Positions 1 to 11,291 of a stretch of DNA of 64,000 bases are shown here, piece after piece. The translations under genes and the position numbers were made by a program. Below the pieces are notes generated by a model, which was not told the origin of the DNA, ran no database searches, and was given only the letters and a program-made list of their open reading frames with translations. Position 1 is the stretch's first letter, and each line of letters begins with the position of its first letter. Source of the DNA: Hexactinellida sp. DTS-2022 (taxonomy: Eukaryota; Porifera; Hexactinellida); the NCBI GenBank assembly GCA_028753945.1, contig JAPNXP010000018.1:2047643-2111642 (forward strand). The letters run 5' to 3'.

Positions 1-661
1 CTAACGTGCGTTTGATTAGGCAACTGTATTTCATATTGTTTTAGAGCTTATAGTTTTACCCTAGTATGGTTATTTCTACTATAGAATTTAGTTCAAAATT
101 CTAATCCTCAAGATCTTAAAGATGACTATTATTAGTACTAATATATTTTTCTATTTATTAATTCACATAAAAATATAATCGCCTGAGATATTCTAGGTAC
201 AAGAAAAAGTTAAATCAGTTCTAAAGAAGTTTCTGAAGATTATACAAGCCATTATAATAAGAGTCCTAATTATCGGTCTAACATATTTTGTTAAAAGTCT
301 ACCAAAAATCGTTATACGTACCTCTAAAAATTTGTGAAATGTCTAACAGATTTTCCATTACCAAAATTACTAAAAAGTCTAATAATAAAAATATCCTTAT
401 TGAAATGCACAAATTTGGGAAGATTCCCACATAATTTAGTTTTACGTATTGTAAGAAGTGTTAGTGGATCCACTGAATGATCGCTTATGTTGGCATAATG
501 AATTGTTTTGAACTGTAAAACTTCAAGTTGAAGTTCTTTGCCTGATATGTCAGTCACATAACGCGTTTCGAAGTCATTGCATTGATTGATAATAATAACT
601 TCACTTATATCCTGGTAATTCCATAAGAATCCAAATATAGTTTGATTTATTTGATAAATAG
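1..661. other. AT-rich intergenic stretch, nothing recognised
   Basis: I see no gene or repeat boundary here. The only open frame (324-557, minus) is short and low in complexity, with no recognisable motif. Confidence 0.5.
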
Positions 662-673
662 CTCTATATCAGG

Positions 674-841
674 CAGGGCCGGCGGAAGCTCGTGAGAGGT
701 GGGGCGGCCTTGTATTATGATTATAATTGTGAGGATTGTAGAGTCAAAAAATACTCCACGGATATTTCAGAATACCAAAAAAAACACAGAAAAAGTGGGG
801 CGGCCCAGGCCGCCCCAACCGCCCCTCTTCCGCCGGCCCTG
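674..841. mobile_element. 168-bp hAT-type MITE nested in the hAT left end
   Basis: The termini CAGGGCCGGCGGAAG and CTTCCGCCGGCCCTG are perfect inverted repeats. The flanking 8-bp duplication ATATCAGG occurs at 666-673 and 842-849. That duplicated sequence spans the host/hAT junction, so this copy landed four bases inside the left terminal repeat of the larger element and is younger than it. Open frames of 67 and 94 codons that overlap it are incidental. Confidence 0.93.
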
Positions 842-1177
842 ATATCAGGGGTTCCCAACCCCGGGGTCATTACCCCAAATGGGGTAATATACAGATTTTC
901 AAGGGGTAATGGGGGATGCTTCATTGAAACGAAATATGTTATTATTAGTTCGACAATATATAATTGTGAATTCTAAACTACTATTGTCCAAAGGACTTTG
1001 AAGGTATTCTTGTGTTCATTAATTAATTAATAATATATTGGATTCTTTAAAAAGTCTACTAGAGTGACTGTGTTGTTAACTTATATCAACTACAATGTTT
1101 CATCGATTACTATAAGTAAGAATAATATTGAAATATCTTAAAAACTCAACTTGCAAATCATTTACTAAAATCATCTC

Positions 1178-2503
1178 TATATTAAAAGCGCAATTGTTGT
1201 GTGTGTGTGTGTTTGTGTGTTTGTCCAGAATTAATAGGAAAGCCTACGAGTCCTAGAAAGCTGAAAATTGGCATACAGGGGTAATTTTGTACTGCGACAA
1301 CGATCTATTGGTTTTCTAAGCGAAATAACGGGATTATGACGTCATAAAGGCACATATTTGGGAATAACTCTTTCAGTTTTTATTCGATTCGCCCACAATT
1401 TTAGATGATAACACTACATACAATGAGACACACGTGTTCCGATTTATGGGAATGTGACGTCACGTGGGAACTAATTTGGATTCAGCTCTTACACTTTTGG
1501 TTCAATCGATAAATAATTTGTCACATTATAAAACAGAATGTATTGCATGTCTCTAGAATTTTTTATAATTTTCGCATTTAATCTGAGCCAGGCAATAACA
1601 AAAATGTAACCTCCAATTGCTGCATCATTGCATATATTGAGGTTTATGATTTAATCTTCACCTACAATATTTCCGAAATTGCATACTTGATTAATCCAGT
1701 TTGGCTTCCATCAGTTTATTTCTATTCGTGATGTATTTAGCTTACGTCAATGACATAAGTATAATATTAGAGTCCCTAATGCATTGTTTATTTATTACAC
1801 CTATATTGGCTTCTATAATAAGTCTATCAATGGAACCTAGGATTTCTACTAGAAATGAATTAAGTCAAGTAATCTATGATTTTGGTTCTAACGATGAGAT
1901 TTATTATGTTAATTATTGCTATCAATTAAATTAAATAATTCACTAACCCAGCTCCTGCAAAATGAATTGTTTATGGTGAGATCTATAAATGTTTATTACT
2001 ATTAAATCAAATATTTTGCAACTCCTCTTTAAACCATTATTATGGAGAGATTACACCCAGAGTTAGTAAATTACTTTGCAATACAATTTACTGAAATAAT
2101 TAATTGCGTATAATTTACCAACCACATGTCTCAATTTAATTGAGCTAACAAGCTAACCTTTAATATAGCTGAACGAGCTACCCTTAAGAACTATTGAGCT
2201 ATTAATTAACTAATAATTAATAACTATTGAGCAATGAGAATAACTTACTCAACATAATTCCCCAAACAAATTACAGTAATCACAACCCAAAATGAATTTT
2301 AGGCACGCGTTATTAAGTCACAGTGTGTAATTCACTAGCCACAGGTGAACTCATTAGTAATATTATAGCTTTTTGGGAAGGGAAAGGCCGCGAAGCGGCC
2401 GTTAATTGTATCGCGTAGTGCCTAACACGAACGAACAAAAGTCGCGAAGCGACTTTTGTGAGAGAGTGATCCGTCGCGAAGCGACCGAGACCGAAGGGCT
2501 CGT
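1178..2503 (+). repeat. Dispersed repeat (head/tail family), copy 1
   Basis: The head reads ATTAAAAGCGCAATTG followed by a GT-rich microsatellite and TTTGTCCAGAATTAA. The first ~290 bp match the copy at 9222 closely. The tail (2408-2503) has GC-rich palindromes ending GACCGAAGGGCTCGT and matches the tails at 6041, 7546 (minus), 10461 and 32363. It lies inside the hAT element and ends 10 bp before the transposase start codon. The middle has nothing recognisable. The repeat class is not settled. Confidence 0.7.
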
Positions 2504-2512
2504 ATCCTTAAA

Positions 2513-4270
2513 ATGTCAAGAAAGAGGCCGTATAATGAAAGTTTCCTGAATTTTGGTTTTTCGTTTATAATGAAAAAAGGCATTCAAATTCCACAGTGTG
2601 TTATTTGTTTTAAACCACTGACTAATTAGTCTATGAAGCCCTCAAAATTGAGAGAGCATTTCCTTAAAGTGTACCCTGATCTCGTTGACAAGGGAGTTGA
2701 CTACTTTAAGTTAAAGGCCGAGGGACTCAAAAGAGCGAAACTTGATGCAAGTGGGACTTTCCAGCAGGAGTCGAATAAGTTTGTGGAGGCATCTTACTAC
2801 ATTTCATTGCAAATTGCTAAGAACAAGAAACCCCATACTATTGGTGAAGAACTCATAAAACCTTGCCTTCTGGAAACTGCCCGTCTCGTTTTGAATCAAG
2901 AGAGCTTCAACAAAATAAAGGAAATCTCGCTTTCAAATAACACCGTACAACGTCGGATACAGGAAATTGCAATCGACATCAAGGAACAAGTGATAGAAAA
3001 GATTCATGCTTCCCCTTTTTTCTCAATCCAAATCGATGAATCGACTGATGTCGCTCAATGTTCACAACTAATGGTGTTTGCAAGATATGTTAATAGGAAT
3101 TCTGTCGAGGAAGAGTTTTTTTTGTCGTGCATTGGAGGCAAACGACGTTATGGCCTATATATCCAGTTTCTTTGAAGAAGCAAATATACCTTGGAACAAG
3201 CTTCTTGGTGTATGTACCGACGGAGCACCTGCCATGCTTGGTACTCGATCTGGATTTATTACTCAAGTAAAGCAGAGAAATCCGGAGGTTGTTGGAACAC
3301 ATTGTATGATCCATCGAGAGGCTCTTGCCTCAAAGACGCTACCTGCAAGGCTGAGAGCAACCTTAACCGTAGTAATTAAAGTAGTAAATTATGTGAAGGG
3401 TAGTGCGCTCAACACCAGATTGTTTCGACAGTTGTGTACGCATTTCGATTCAACACACCACGATCTACTATTCTACACTCAAGTACGGTGGTTGTCTAAA
3501 GGTAATATGCTAGAAAGGTTGCTTGAGTTGCGATATGAGCTTGAAACATTCCTTGATGCACAGGGAAAGAATGATCTCTTAATAGCCATGAAAACCCCTG
3601 ATTTCGGTACCCAACTTGCTTATTTAGTGGACGCATTTGAATTATTAAATAATTTGAACACAAAGTTGCAGGGCTCGGAGTCCAATATAATTACACACAG
3701 TGATCACATCAGGACATTCATTGAAAAAGTTCTTCTTTGGAAAAGGAAGTTGGACTCAGGTAATTTCTCAGCATTCCACAAATTGAGTGAAATTTTAGGA
3801 GAGGAAATGATCAGCGAAGAGTTGAAAGAGGATATCAGAAATCATCTTAGTGACTTACAAGGCGAATTCGAACGATATTTTCCCGGGATCAACACTGAAG
3901 GAATTGAACTGTTATTAACAAGAGATCCCTACAAGTGTAAAGTGGATGAACTTACGGAGGATATCCAAGAAGAGTTTTTGGAACTCACGAACGACTCATC
4001 AGTGAAAATTGAATATAATTCACTCAGTCTCCAAAACTACTGGGTAAAGATGTTACCATTATTCCCAAGATCAGCAAAATTGCTCTTCTGATCCTAATCC
4101 CATTTTCGTCAACTTATCTATGTGAGGCCGGGTTTTCGTCTCTGCTTACCATAAAAACGAGGCAACGCAACAAATTAGAATGCGAAGGAGATCTACGATG
4201 TGCGTTAAGCAAAACAGCTCCTCTTTTGACAGAGTTAGTTGCGAAAAAACAAGAACAAATTTCTCATTGA
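2513..4270 (+). pseudogene. hAT transposase (ZBED5/SCAND3-like), broken
   Basis: Read across frames this is one hAT transposase. A BED-finger-like N-terminus (CVICFKPL, then a His-containing stretch) is followed by the RNase-H-like core with IDESTD near 3035 and GVCTDGAPAMLG near 3208, and by the C-terminal hAT dimerisation region (LCEAGFSSLLTIKTRQRN, 4120-4170). It is disrupted by an in-frame TAG at 2627-2629, a frameshift at the T run near 3118-3123 and another near 4080. The product would bind the element's ends and cut and paste it. The reading frame is dead, so this copy cannot move itself. The ZBED5/SCAND3-like assignment is from motif memory. Confidence 0.9.
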
Positions 4271-4421
4271 CCATCAATTTAATTATTCTAATTAGATCAA
4301 CATATTTAGATTAAATATTTACAAATATTAAACATTGCCGCCTCAATTCGGGGTAATAAGGTTATCAGTGTTGGATAACGGGGTAATAATAGGGAAAAGG
4401 TTGGGAACCCCTGCTCTATAT

Positions 4422-4596
4422 CGTGTAGTCAAACCTTCCAAAACACAGACAGTAAATAATCTGATTAAAGACAGTCTAGTATCCCGCCTCATTAATTTAG
4501 AGCTAAACAGGAAATTTTTAGTGTGCTTCTTCTAGTAAAAAACCCCTCACAGACGGGAGTGTGCTTCTTCTGATTGCACTTCCCGAATGTTTAATT
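4422..4596. other. Short AT-rich spacer
   Basis: Lies between the hAT target duplication and the next foldback element. A direct repeat of GTGTGCTTCTTCT (4519 and 4559) is visible; nothing else. Confidence 0.4.
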
Positions 4597-4600
4597 TAAC

Positions 4601-5672
4601 TGGAATTTCAATATTCAAATTACATTTCATCTTAGTGTAATAGAATGTATTAATGTTTGAATCGTGAAGACTTCAAATGTGTAAATTAACTTAATTAGAG
4701 ATTAATTATTACAAATAGAAATTAGGATACGTGTAGTGCTTACGTTACTATTTTGAATACTATAATTGACATCATCAACTTGTAAATGTTCCAACTTCCA
4801 AGTGTTTTCATTGCACTTGTATGAAACATATATTCACTTGCAACCAATCAATAACAGTCATTATCTAGCAGATAGTAGGTTATATAATATGTTCTATAGA
4901 AGCACACTCAAAACGTTATAGTAGGGTCCTACTATAGTTTTATAACTACTAGCGCGGCAGAACACAACCACACACCAACCGCTTCGCGGTTGGTGTGTGG
5001 TTTATATCCTCATAATATTGATTATAAAGCGTAAATAGGCCTAAATAGTCAAATTTAAAAATGTGAAATTTTAGTGATTACGTCATCATGGGATAATGAG
5101 TAAGCATATTGGTGATCTGGTGTGACCAAAGTGTCCGCATCATTAATGTGCATGTTCTATTAAATTTTCAGATTTTTATCTCTTAGAGTGTGGGAATTAT
5201 GTGCGATTAAGTGACTTTTCATGTTCTCGAAATGTGACAATGACGTCATAACTTGTCGAGGTGTAAGAAATTTTGAGTGAAAACCTCAAATTGTTGACGG
5301 GTGCCAAAAGTTACCCCTATATGCCAAAAATCATAATTGGAAACCGGAAACCTAATGCTTTTTCAATTTTTATAATTGGAGCCTCTCAGACTCAAGTTAA
5401 AAACCCCGAGATCGCGACGTTCCAGTCCTTATCTTAAGGAGTCTATAGTTTTAATACAAGTGCGATGAAGACACTTGGAACATTTACAGTTGATGATGAT
5501 GTCAATTCTATTATTCAAAATAGTAACGTAAATACTACACGTATTACTATTTCTATTTGTAATAATTAATCTTTAATTAATTTAAACATTTGAAGTCTTC
5601 ACAATTCAAACATTATTAAATTCTATTACAGTAACTAAGATTAGATGTAATTTGAATATTGAAATTCTAGTT
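4601..5672. mobile_element. Foldback element flanked by TTAA
   Basis: Two long inverted arms, 4597-4820 and 5456-5676 (about 220 bp each), are reverse complements with scattered mismatches. The outer ends are TTAA-CTGGAATTTC and GAAATTCTAG-TTAA, so the element is flanked by TTAA, the target of piggyBac and Kolobok elements. The 635-bp centre holds dispersed repeat B (4965-5365) and a perfect hairpin at 4974-5003. No coding frame is present, so it would be non-autonomous. The TTAA flank is seen; the superfamily is inferred. Confidence 0.75.
4965..5365 (+). repeat. Dispersed repeat B, copy 1
   Basis: Matches the minus strand of 19860-20520. Shared landmarks are a CACACACCAACCGC palindrome, AAGCGTAAATAGGCCTA, GATAATGAGTAAGCATA and AATGTGACAATGACGTCAT. 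Copy 2 carries an extra ~350 bp in the middle. Confidence 0.75.
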
Positions 5673-5696
5673 AACAAAGCCACGATTCTAAGAACA

Positions 5697-6068
5697 AATT
5701 AATTGTCAAAGTGTGTGTGTGTGTTTGTATGTGTCCGGATTGCATTAAAGTAATGGGGGGAATAGAAACCGCATTCTAATTGAGATAGAGACTAACATCA
5801 AAATGTTAACAAGTATGCTGATTTCGAGTTTCGCAGTTACAAATTTATAATATGAATATTTATCCAACTCTGTCAATCAATTATCCGTACATTCTATTAA
5901 TGTACACGGATAAAATATTGTCACAAAGTGCTCAGAATTTTGTCTGCCGATTCGAATAATTTTCCTTTATACTATAAATCGTTATTGTTGTTGTATACAA
6001 TAAAACTAAATCGATATCACCTAGCGATGTGTGATTAATCGCGAAGCCCCCGAGACAGAAGGACTCGT
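5697..6068 (+). repeat. Dispersed repeat (head/tail family), copy 2
   Basis: The head is a GTGT run followed by GTCCGGATTGCATTAAAG; the tail is CGCGAAGCCCCCGAGACAGA at 6041. The body (GAAACCGCATT, AACAAGTATGCTG) matches 7546-7930 (minus) and 31688-32403. Confidence 0.7.
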
Positions 6069-7545
6069 GTAAATATACGTGTTGAATAAAGTTATTTAGA
6101 TCAAGTACCTATGAGAGGATCGTATCTTGCAGTCCCAATATGTTTGAATAGTGATTTTTCAGAATGTCCTAAAATTTGATAATGGTAAATATGTGTATAC
6201 AAGAATTATTAAGGGGTGATTCCTTAATCATTCATAACAACGGTTATAAAGTCAACTTATACAAAACGCATTGTTATTGTATCACTAAGAAATGAATTGG
6301 GTTTGGAGAGTTCTTTGATGCACTTTTCCCTTAACTTGTCAGTGAGTATTTTGGGTGTAGATTATATGCTAACAGAAACTGCAGCTGTATTCGCTTTAAC
6401 AATTGGCTCAAAATGCTGAGAGATTGATAAATATGTAAAATTGGTTTAGCATTTGATAGTGTTGCGAGTGTAGCTGAATGTTCTGGGAATGAAGTAAAAT
6501 CGGGTTGCCGTATGTCAGGGCAAAGAAGGAATCATTCGAGGTGTCTATATGGGAAGTTTGATTGAAAAATAGTGACTAGTATGTTTTCCTTGAACATTTG
6601 CTGGTTTGAAAACATTATCAAGAGAGGTTTCCGACTTAGAGTCTTCTATAAACCTTCGCGATGTTAAAGGGGACCTGTCTCTGTCCGGAGCGGATTTAAC
6701 CGTGTCACTTTCTGGATGAGTGTAGTCTTTGTAGGATTGAATGATGGCTAATAAGTCTATTTTAGATTTGGATTTCAATCTTCGAAATTTAATTGCTGCT
6801 GGCCACCACAAAGGTAGATATTTGGGTTTGCCCCAATAATCAAGTGTCTTATCCTTGAATAGATGTGATTAAAATAAATATCCGTCACTTAAATTGTTTT
6901 AGGATAAATTTTCCCGGTAAAACTGGGGTCCTCGTATTCCTTCCAGTTATATTCATTATTTAGTGATGTACTCAAAATCGATTTTTAAAAAGCGAGTCTC
7001 TAGCCCTAAAATTTCTTAAATTGTATATACTATACGTTGTTTGCAACATACCAACATATTTTCGCATGATTAAACGATGATTTTTCTAAGAATCATGACA
7101 TTACAATTGATGAAATCGCCGCTCAATACTAGCTCTCTTCATGTGTCGGGTTAAACCTTCTTGAGAATGATGTACTTGACATGCCACATATTTCCATACT
7201 TCCGATTGATGTTCAGTAATGAAGTTCTTGAACTTTTCGCTTCCAAACAAAGACAGTTCATCCTGTCAGGTAAATACTAAGCCAAAACTCTGACCAGTTA
7301 CGGAGTTAAATTTCTGAGAGTGTTTGTTAATATTTCCCTTGCATTGCCTTTGGTCATTAAGGGCATCTTACAGGCTAATTAAGGATATAACATATAATTG
7401 GAGTATAATCTTTACAGAAGTGCATATTCACATATATGTTCACATCTTTTCTAGGCATTATCACCTAAACTTCCTCAGGACAGCGGATGCGGCCGGACAT
7501 CACGATTCTCGAATCTATAGTTGTATAAATTGGATTTTCAATCCA
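6069..7545. other. Intergenic, nothing recognised
   Basis: An 88-codon minus-strand frame (6545-6811) has no recognisable motif and no upstream support. I see no repeat ends or RNA genes. Confidence 0.4.
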
Positions 7546-7930
7546 ACGAGGCCTTCGGTCTCGGGCGCTTCGTGACGGATAACTCAACCACTACGCGGTC
7601 TCGCAATAGACAATGCATATTAACATAAAACTTTTGAAAAAAACTGAATCCATACTCAGCGTAGTTGATTGCCTATGATCCCCGTTGAAAGCTAGTCTAT
7701 AGGTTCCTTTGAATCTTCATTAATTTATTTAAGTGTTTAGTAAACAACAACGTTAAATATTCATATTAGAACTTTTTAGTGCGAAATTCGAAATCAACAT
7801 ACTTGTTTACCTATAATAACATATGGAAGTTTTTCTCTATCTCAAATATAAATGCGGTTTCTACTCCCCCATAATTTTAAAACAATCCGGACAAACAACA
7901 AACAACGTACCAACAAACAAACAAACAACA
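7546..7930 (-). repeat. Dispersed repeat (head/tail family), inverted copy
   Basis: The tail, on the minus strand, ends in GACCGAAGGCCTCGT near 7546-7577. The head, rich in TTTGTTTG, is near 7890-7930. The body shares CATACTTGTTTACCTATAAT with the reverse complement of 31950-32110. Confidence 0.7.
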
Positions 7931-7975
7931 ACAGAGTTTTCATAATGAATTCACTATACGTATAGTATAGGAAAC

Positions 7976-8235
7976 GCACTAAAAAACCTAGGGGCAACCC
8001 CAAATTTCACATATCAAAAAATAAATTTGAGGGAGTCTCCCCCAAATAGGGGGGAATTTCCCCCCATGAGAGTTTATGTGGGTATTTCGGGGGGACTCCT
8101 CCAAATTAGGGGAGTCTCCCCAAAGTACATATTCAGTTGTATAAATTGGGGAGTCCCCCCAAATGAAACTCTACACCTTAGCCTCCATTAAAAAAATTTC
8201 AGCTCCCCACTAAGCCCATGCAATGGGGCAGGCCC
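7976..8235. repeat. Cluster of GGGGAGTC/GACTCCCC palindromic motifs
   Basis: At least six G-run and C-run blocks (AGTCTCCCCC, GGGGGAATTTCCCCC, GGGGGACTCC, GGGGAGTCTCCCC, GGGGAGTCCCCCC) alternate with AT-rich spacers. It lies just beyond the 3' end of the Ras gene. Function is unknown; it could be a degenerate MITE. Confidence 0.5.
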
Positions 8236-8317
8236 CGTAAAATTAGATTTCAACATTTATACAGCATAGGCGTTAATTCATAAAAAGAAAAGCATACAAT
8301 ACTATCATTATAGCCAG

Positions 8318-8884
8318 CTACATACACTTACAGCCACTCTGTTTCTTCTCCTTCTTAAACAGGATCTTACTCTGATCCCTAATCTCTGTGATTAATACAC
8401 GAAACACCTCCTCAACATTTGTACCGTGTTTAGCTGATGTTTCTAAATACGCACCCTTTAGAGCTCTCGCGAGCATCTCCCCCTCTCCCATTTGTACAGC
8501 TCTACGCTGAGACAAATCAGCCTTGTTAGCGATAACAACAATAGGGAGTGTTATGCTATCTTCCATATCTCTAGCTTGCCTAATACTCTGGTACGTCTTC
8601 TTTATCCTCAAGAAGGATTCTCTATTGGTTAGGTCATACACTATTATAAACCCTTCCCCGTGCTTGTAGTACATAGAGCGAGTTTCGCTTTCTTCCACCT
8701 GTCCATCAGTATCGATAATATTAAGTTTCACAGGGCAGTGATCATGCTGTACAATAGTACTATATGTCTCTTCGATTGTCTGAATGTAAGAGTGAGGAAA
8801 TTCCTCTCCAAGACTACACTTAAGAAGAGCAGTCTTACCAACTCCACTCTCTCCGAGGATAATAACACGATAGGTTGAAGACAT
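8318..8884 (-). CDS. Ras-family small GTPase with CAAX tail
   Basis: A 188-residue membrane-tethered GTP/GDP switch in one exon. It has the P-loop GESGVGKTALL near residue 11, switch I QTIEETY with the conserved threonine, the G4 motif NKAD and the G5 motif ETSAKHG. The C-terminus KKEKKQSGCKCM combines a polybasic patch with a CAAX box ending in Met, which predicts farnesylation and plasma-membrane targeting. The G3 motif reads DTDGQ instead of DTAGQ: the alanine next to the catalytic glycine is Asp, which is unusual and could alter hydrolysis or nucleotide exchange. Switch I resembles Ras/Rap, but I cannot place it in a named subfamily. ATG at 8884 is the natural start, with the P-loop ten residues in. 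Confidence 0.95.
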   Translation of the reverse strand: MSSTYRVIILGESGVGKTALLKCSLGEEFPHSYIQTIEETYSTIVQHDHCPVKLNIIDTDGQVEESETRSMYYKHGEGFIIVYDLTNRESFLRIKKTYQSIRQARDMEDSITLPIVVIANKADLSQRRAVQMGEGEMLARALKGAYLETSAKHGTNVEEVFRVLITEIRDQSKILFKKEKKQSGCKCM

Positions 8885-9221
8885 TGTTCAGTTAGTACTT
8901 TGTATTACAGTATATGCCTTATACTTGTGTATATGGCACTGATACCTGATCTCCTGTACTCACTTATTATAGTCTAATATGTCTGATGATCAAGTTCACA
9001 GATAGACCAAATTACAACAATACTCCGTTAGGACATTTACTAGCTAGGGGTCTTTCGAATAAGTTAATTAATTAATAAGGCGGACTTATTAATAGGAATT
9101 TAATTGATAGACTACCCTATTTCAGGATAGTTGTTAGTAATTTATTTTAATTCAGTACTATACTTTAATTCAAATAATTGAATATACTTTTAGTTTTTGA
9201 ATATTCATATCTACGTGCAGT
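8885..9221. other. Upstream region of the Ras gene
   Basis: AT-rich sequence with no obvious TATA box at a fixed distance and no repeat boundary recognised. It presumably contains the promoter. Confidence 0.3.
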
Positions 9222-10489
9222 ATATATTAAAAGCACAATTGTTGTGTGATTGTGTGTTTGTTCAGAATTAAAAGGAAAGACCACAAGCTCGAGAAATCTG
9301 AAAATTTGCATGCAGGGGTAATTTTATACGCTTACAACGATCTATTGGGTTTCTAAATGAAATAACGGGATTATGACGTTATAAAGGCACATATTTTGTG
9401 AATAACTCTTTCAGATTTTATCCGATTCGCCCACAATTTTAGATGACAAGACAACATGAAATGAGACACACGTATATCGATATGGGATTATGACTTCACG
9501 TGGGAATTTATTATTACAAGCTGCTCATCCGCGCTACGCGCGTTCTTACAACTTGCACTCGGGCCTGCGGCCCTCGCTTGTATTCATGGCAAATTATGCC
9601 TGTTGTATTTAGATACTGTGGAGTGTAATGGAAATTTAACGAACATCCCTTTCCTTACGTCACGTTTTTTTGCCATTTTGGAATAAAAAGTACGATCTGT
9701 GACATTCGTAATCCTTCTCCCCCCTCGAAAGCGTTACGTAACGTTCGAAGGCCTCATACGTAGGTTGGTTATTTTATGGGAAATCATTTAGGAATTATAA
9801 TAGCTGTCCGCTAGCCTATGTACAAATGACCGTGTATAGAGTAACCTTTAGCAGATTCTACTTTACAGTATGTAGTGGCCGCCTAAGCAGTATATTTAAG
9901 CTGACCGACCGCGCTACGCGTTCTCACAACTTATTCTCGAGCCTTCGGCCCTCGCGTGAATTTAAAACAATTTTGATTCCTTAATTAGAATAGACAAATT
10001 TGTTATTTCAGGAAGAAAGACTTTTAGACTAAATTATAATAATATATGCTCACGATCCTCGGTAAATTAATACATTAATTCATTCTAAAAAAGTCATTGA
10101 TACGATATTTATTCCAAACTAACAAATATATCTTTTTTCGGGTTTATGAGTAGCAAATCTGAAATCTAATTGATTAATTAATCAAAAGTTTGGAAATGAA
10201 GAGTTTATAAAGTGGAATGAAAGGTTTGAGTTTAAATTCACTGCACTGTACATATTGAGGATTGGTGATTGATTACCTGCTGACTCCACCTTGCATGATT
10301 TAAGTTTAGTTAGTTTTATTAGTGATTTATTACTAGCTACAGATATGAATAAGTTTATGAGTATATTTAGATATGCAGGTGTTCATATAAATTCCTATTT
10401 GAATTAGACAAATCTTTTCTCTATTCTGTTTTTACGTAGTGTCTATCACGGACGAACAAAGGTCGCGAAGCGATCGGGACCGAAGAGCT
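9222..10489 (+). repeat. Dispersed repeat (head/tail family), copy 3, containing repeat E
   Basis: The head (9222-9511) matches 1178-1470 almost base for base (GACGTTATAAAGGCACATAT, AACTCTTTCAG, CGCCCACAATTTTAGATGA). The tail at 10461-10489 reads GTCGCGAAGCGATCGGGACC. The middle differs from the other copies and holds repeat E (9535-9960). Confidence 0.7.
9535..9960 (+). repeat. Dispersed repeat E, copy 1
   Basis: Bounded by two GC-rich hairpins (CTCGGGCCTGCGGCCCTCGC near 9576 and CTCGAGCCTTCGGCCCTCGC near 9936). The interior, including GTCCGCTAGCCTATGTACAA and ACGTTCGAAG, matches the minus strand of 25600-26035. Confidence 0.7.
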
Positions 10490-11291
10490 TAAAAATTAGT
10501 GGTTTGTTTCTATGAGACTATGACATATAAAATAAATATCTCCGTGCAATACACTGTCGCTAATCCGAGCTCTTGCCAATCCGAACGGGAGATCTATCAG
10601 TTTTTATCAGGGATGCCAACCTCTGGAAATCAAAATGCGGGAGTTTTTGCCATTTTTCCGGGAGTTTTATCAAAAAGCGGGAGGTCGAAGATGAAAAAGC
10701 GGGAGACTCAAAATATATGGTGTTTCTTTGAATCTATCATGAATAGAACGATGCAATATGAATATTTTTTATGTTTAAATATCTACAATTAGGAATGCTT
10801 ATCTTCCAGTTCTATCTATCAAATTTCTTCCCGCGTATCACGATTTCACCCAATGTGTGCAATAATATAAAAAACGAAATAGCGAGATTAATGAATGATG
10901 TTTGTTTAAAATGTATGTTTTTTTATTAGATATACGTCGATGTTGTTGATTTAATATCTTCAAAAGTTCTCGTAATTTATGGACATTTTCTTGAGATTTC
11001 AAGGAATTTCATGACGATTAAGCCATCAGATTTGTAAAATGTGTTGTAAAGCTTATTTCAACCGTGGTTGCATCAGGATTTCATTCAGGCGTATGCAACG
11101 CGACTGGCGGCGGGTAAATTTATAAGGAAATTATTCTAGTCAATCCTACGAATATATTTATCTCAGCACTTGATACTCTTCATAACTATACTTCAAGAAG
11201 TGGTAATTGGTTCTGCAATTCTTGTATTGGTAAATATAAATAACAGCCTAAGCTATCAAATATCCTCGCTATGACTGGACATGACCTATCG
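10490..11291. other. Intergenic with a possible solo hAT end
   Basis: CAGGGATGCCAACCTCTGG at 10608 looks like a hAT-type terminus and is followed by repeated GCGGGAG motifs. I found no matching right end. The 97-codon frame at 10499-10792 overlaps it and is not convincing as a gene. Confidence 0.35.

Larger units (their letters stand above)
670..4413 (+). mobile_element. hAT-superfamily DNA transposon, decayed, with nested insertions
   Basis: The ends are CAGGGGTTCCCAACC on the left (its first four bases lie at 670-673 and are repeated at 846) and the reverse complement, ending at 4413, on the right. The element is flanked by a perfect 8-bp duplication CTCTATAT at 662-669 and 4414-4421, the target-site length typical of hAT elements. 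It contains a broken transposase (2513-4270), a MITE inserted in the left terminal repeat (674-841) and a dispersed repeat (1178-2503) placed just before the transposase start. Ends and duplication are read directly; the superfamily follows from the 8-bp duplication, the CAG...CTG termini and the transposase. Confidence 0.93.

Noticed and set aside
692..976. 94-codon frame and its antisense partner
   Set aside because: Produced by the GC-rich ends of the nested MITE and the hAT terminus.
2408..2503. Bacterial REP-like palindromes or bacterial contamination suggested by CGCGAAGCG hairpins
   Set aside because: The hairpins are part of dispersed repeats embedded in eukaryotic transposon DNA with spliced and animal-specific genes nearby.
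6545..6811. 88-codon minus-strand frame as a small gene
   Set aside because: No motif, no conserved start context and no neighbouring exons visible.
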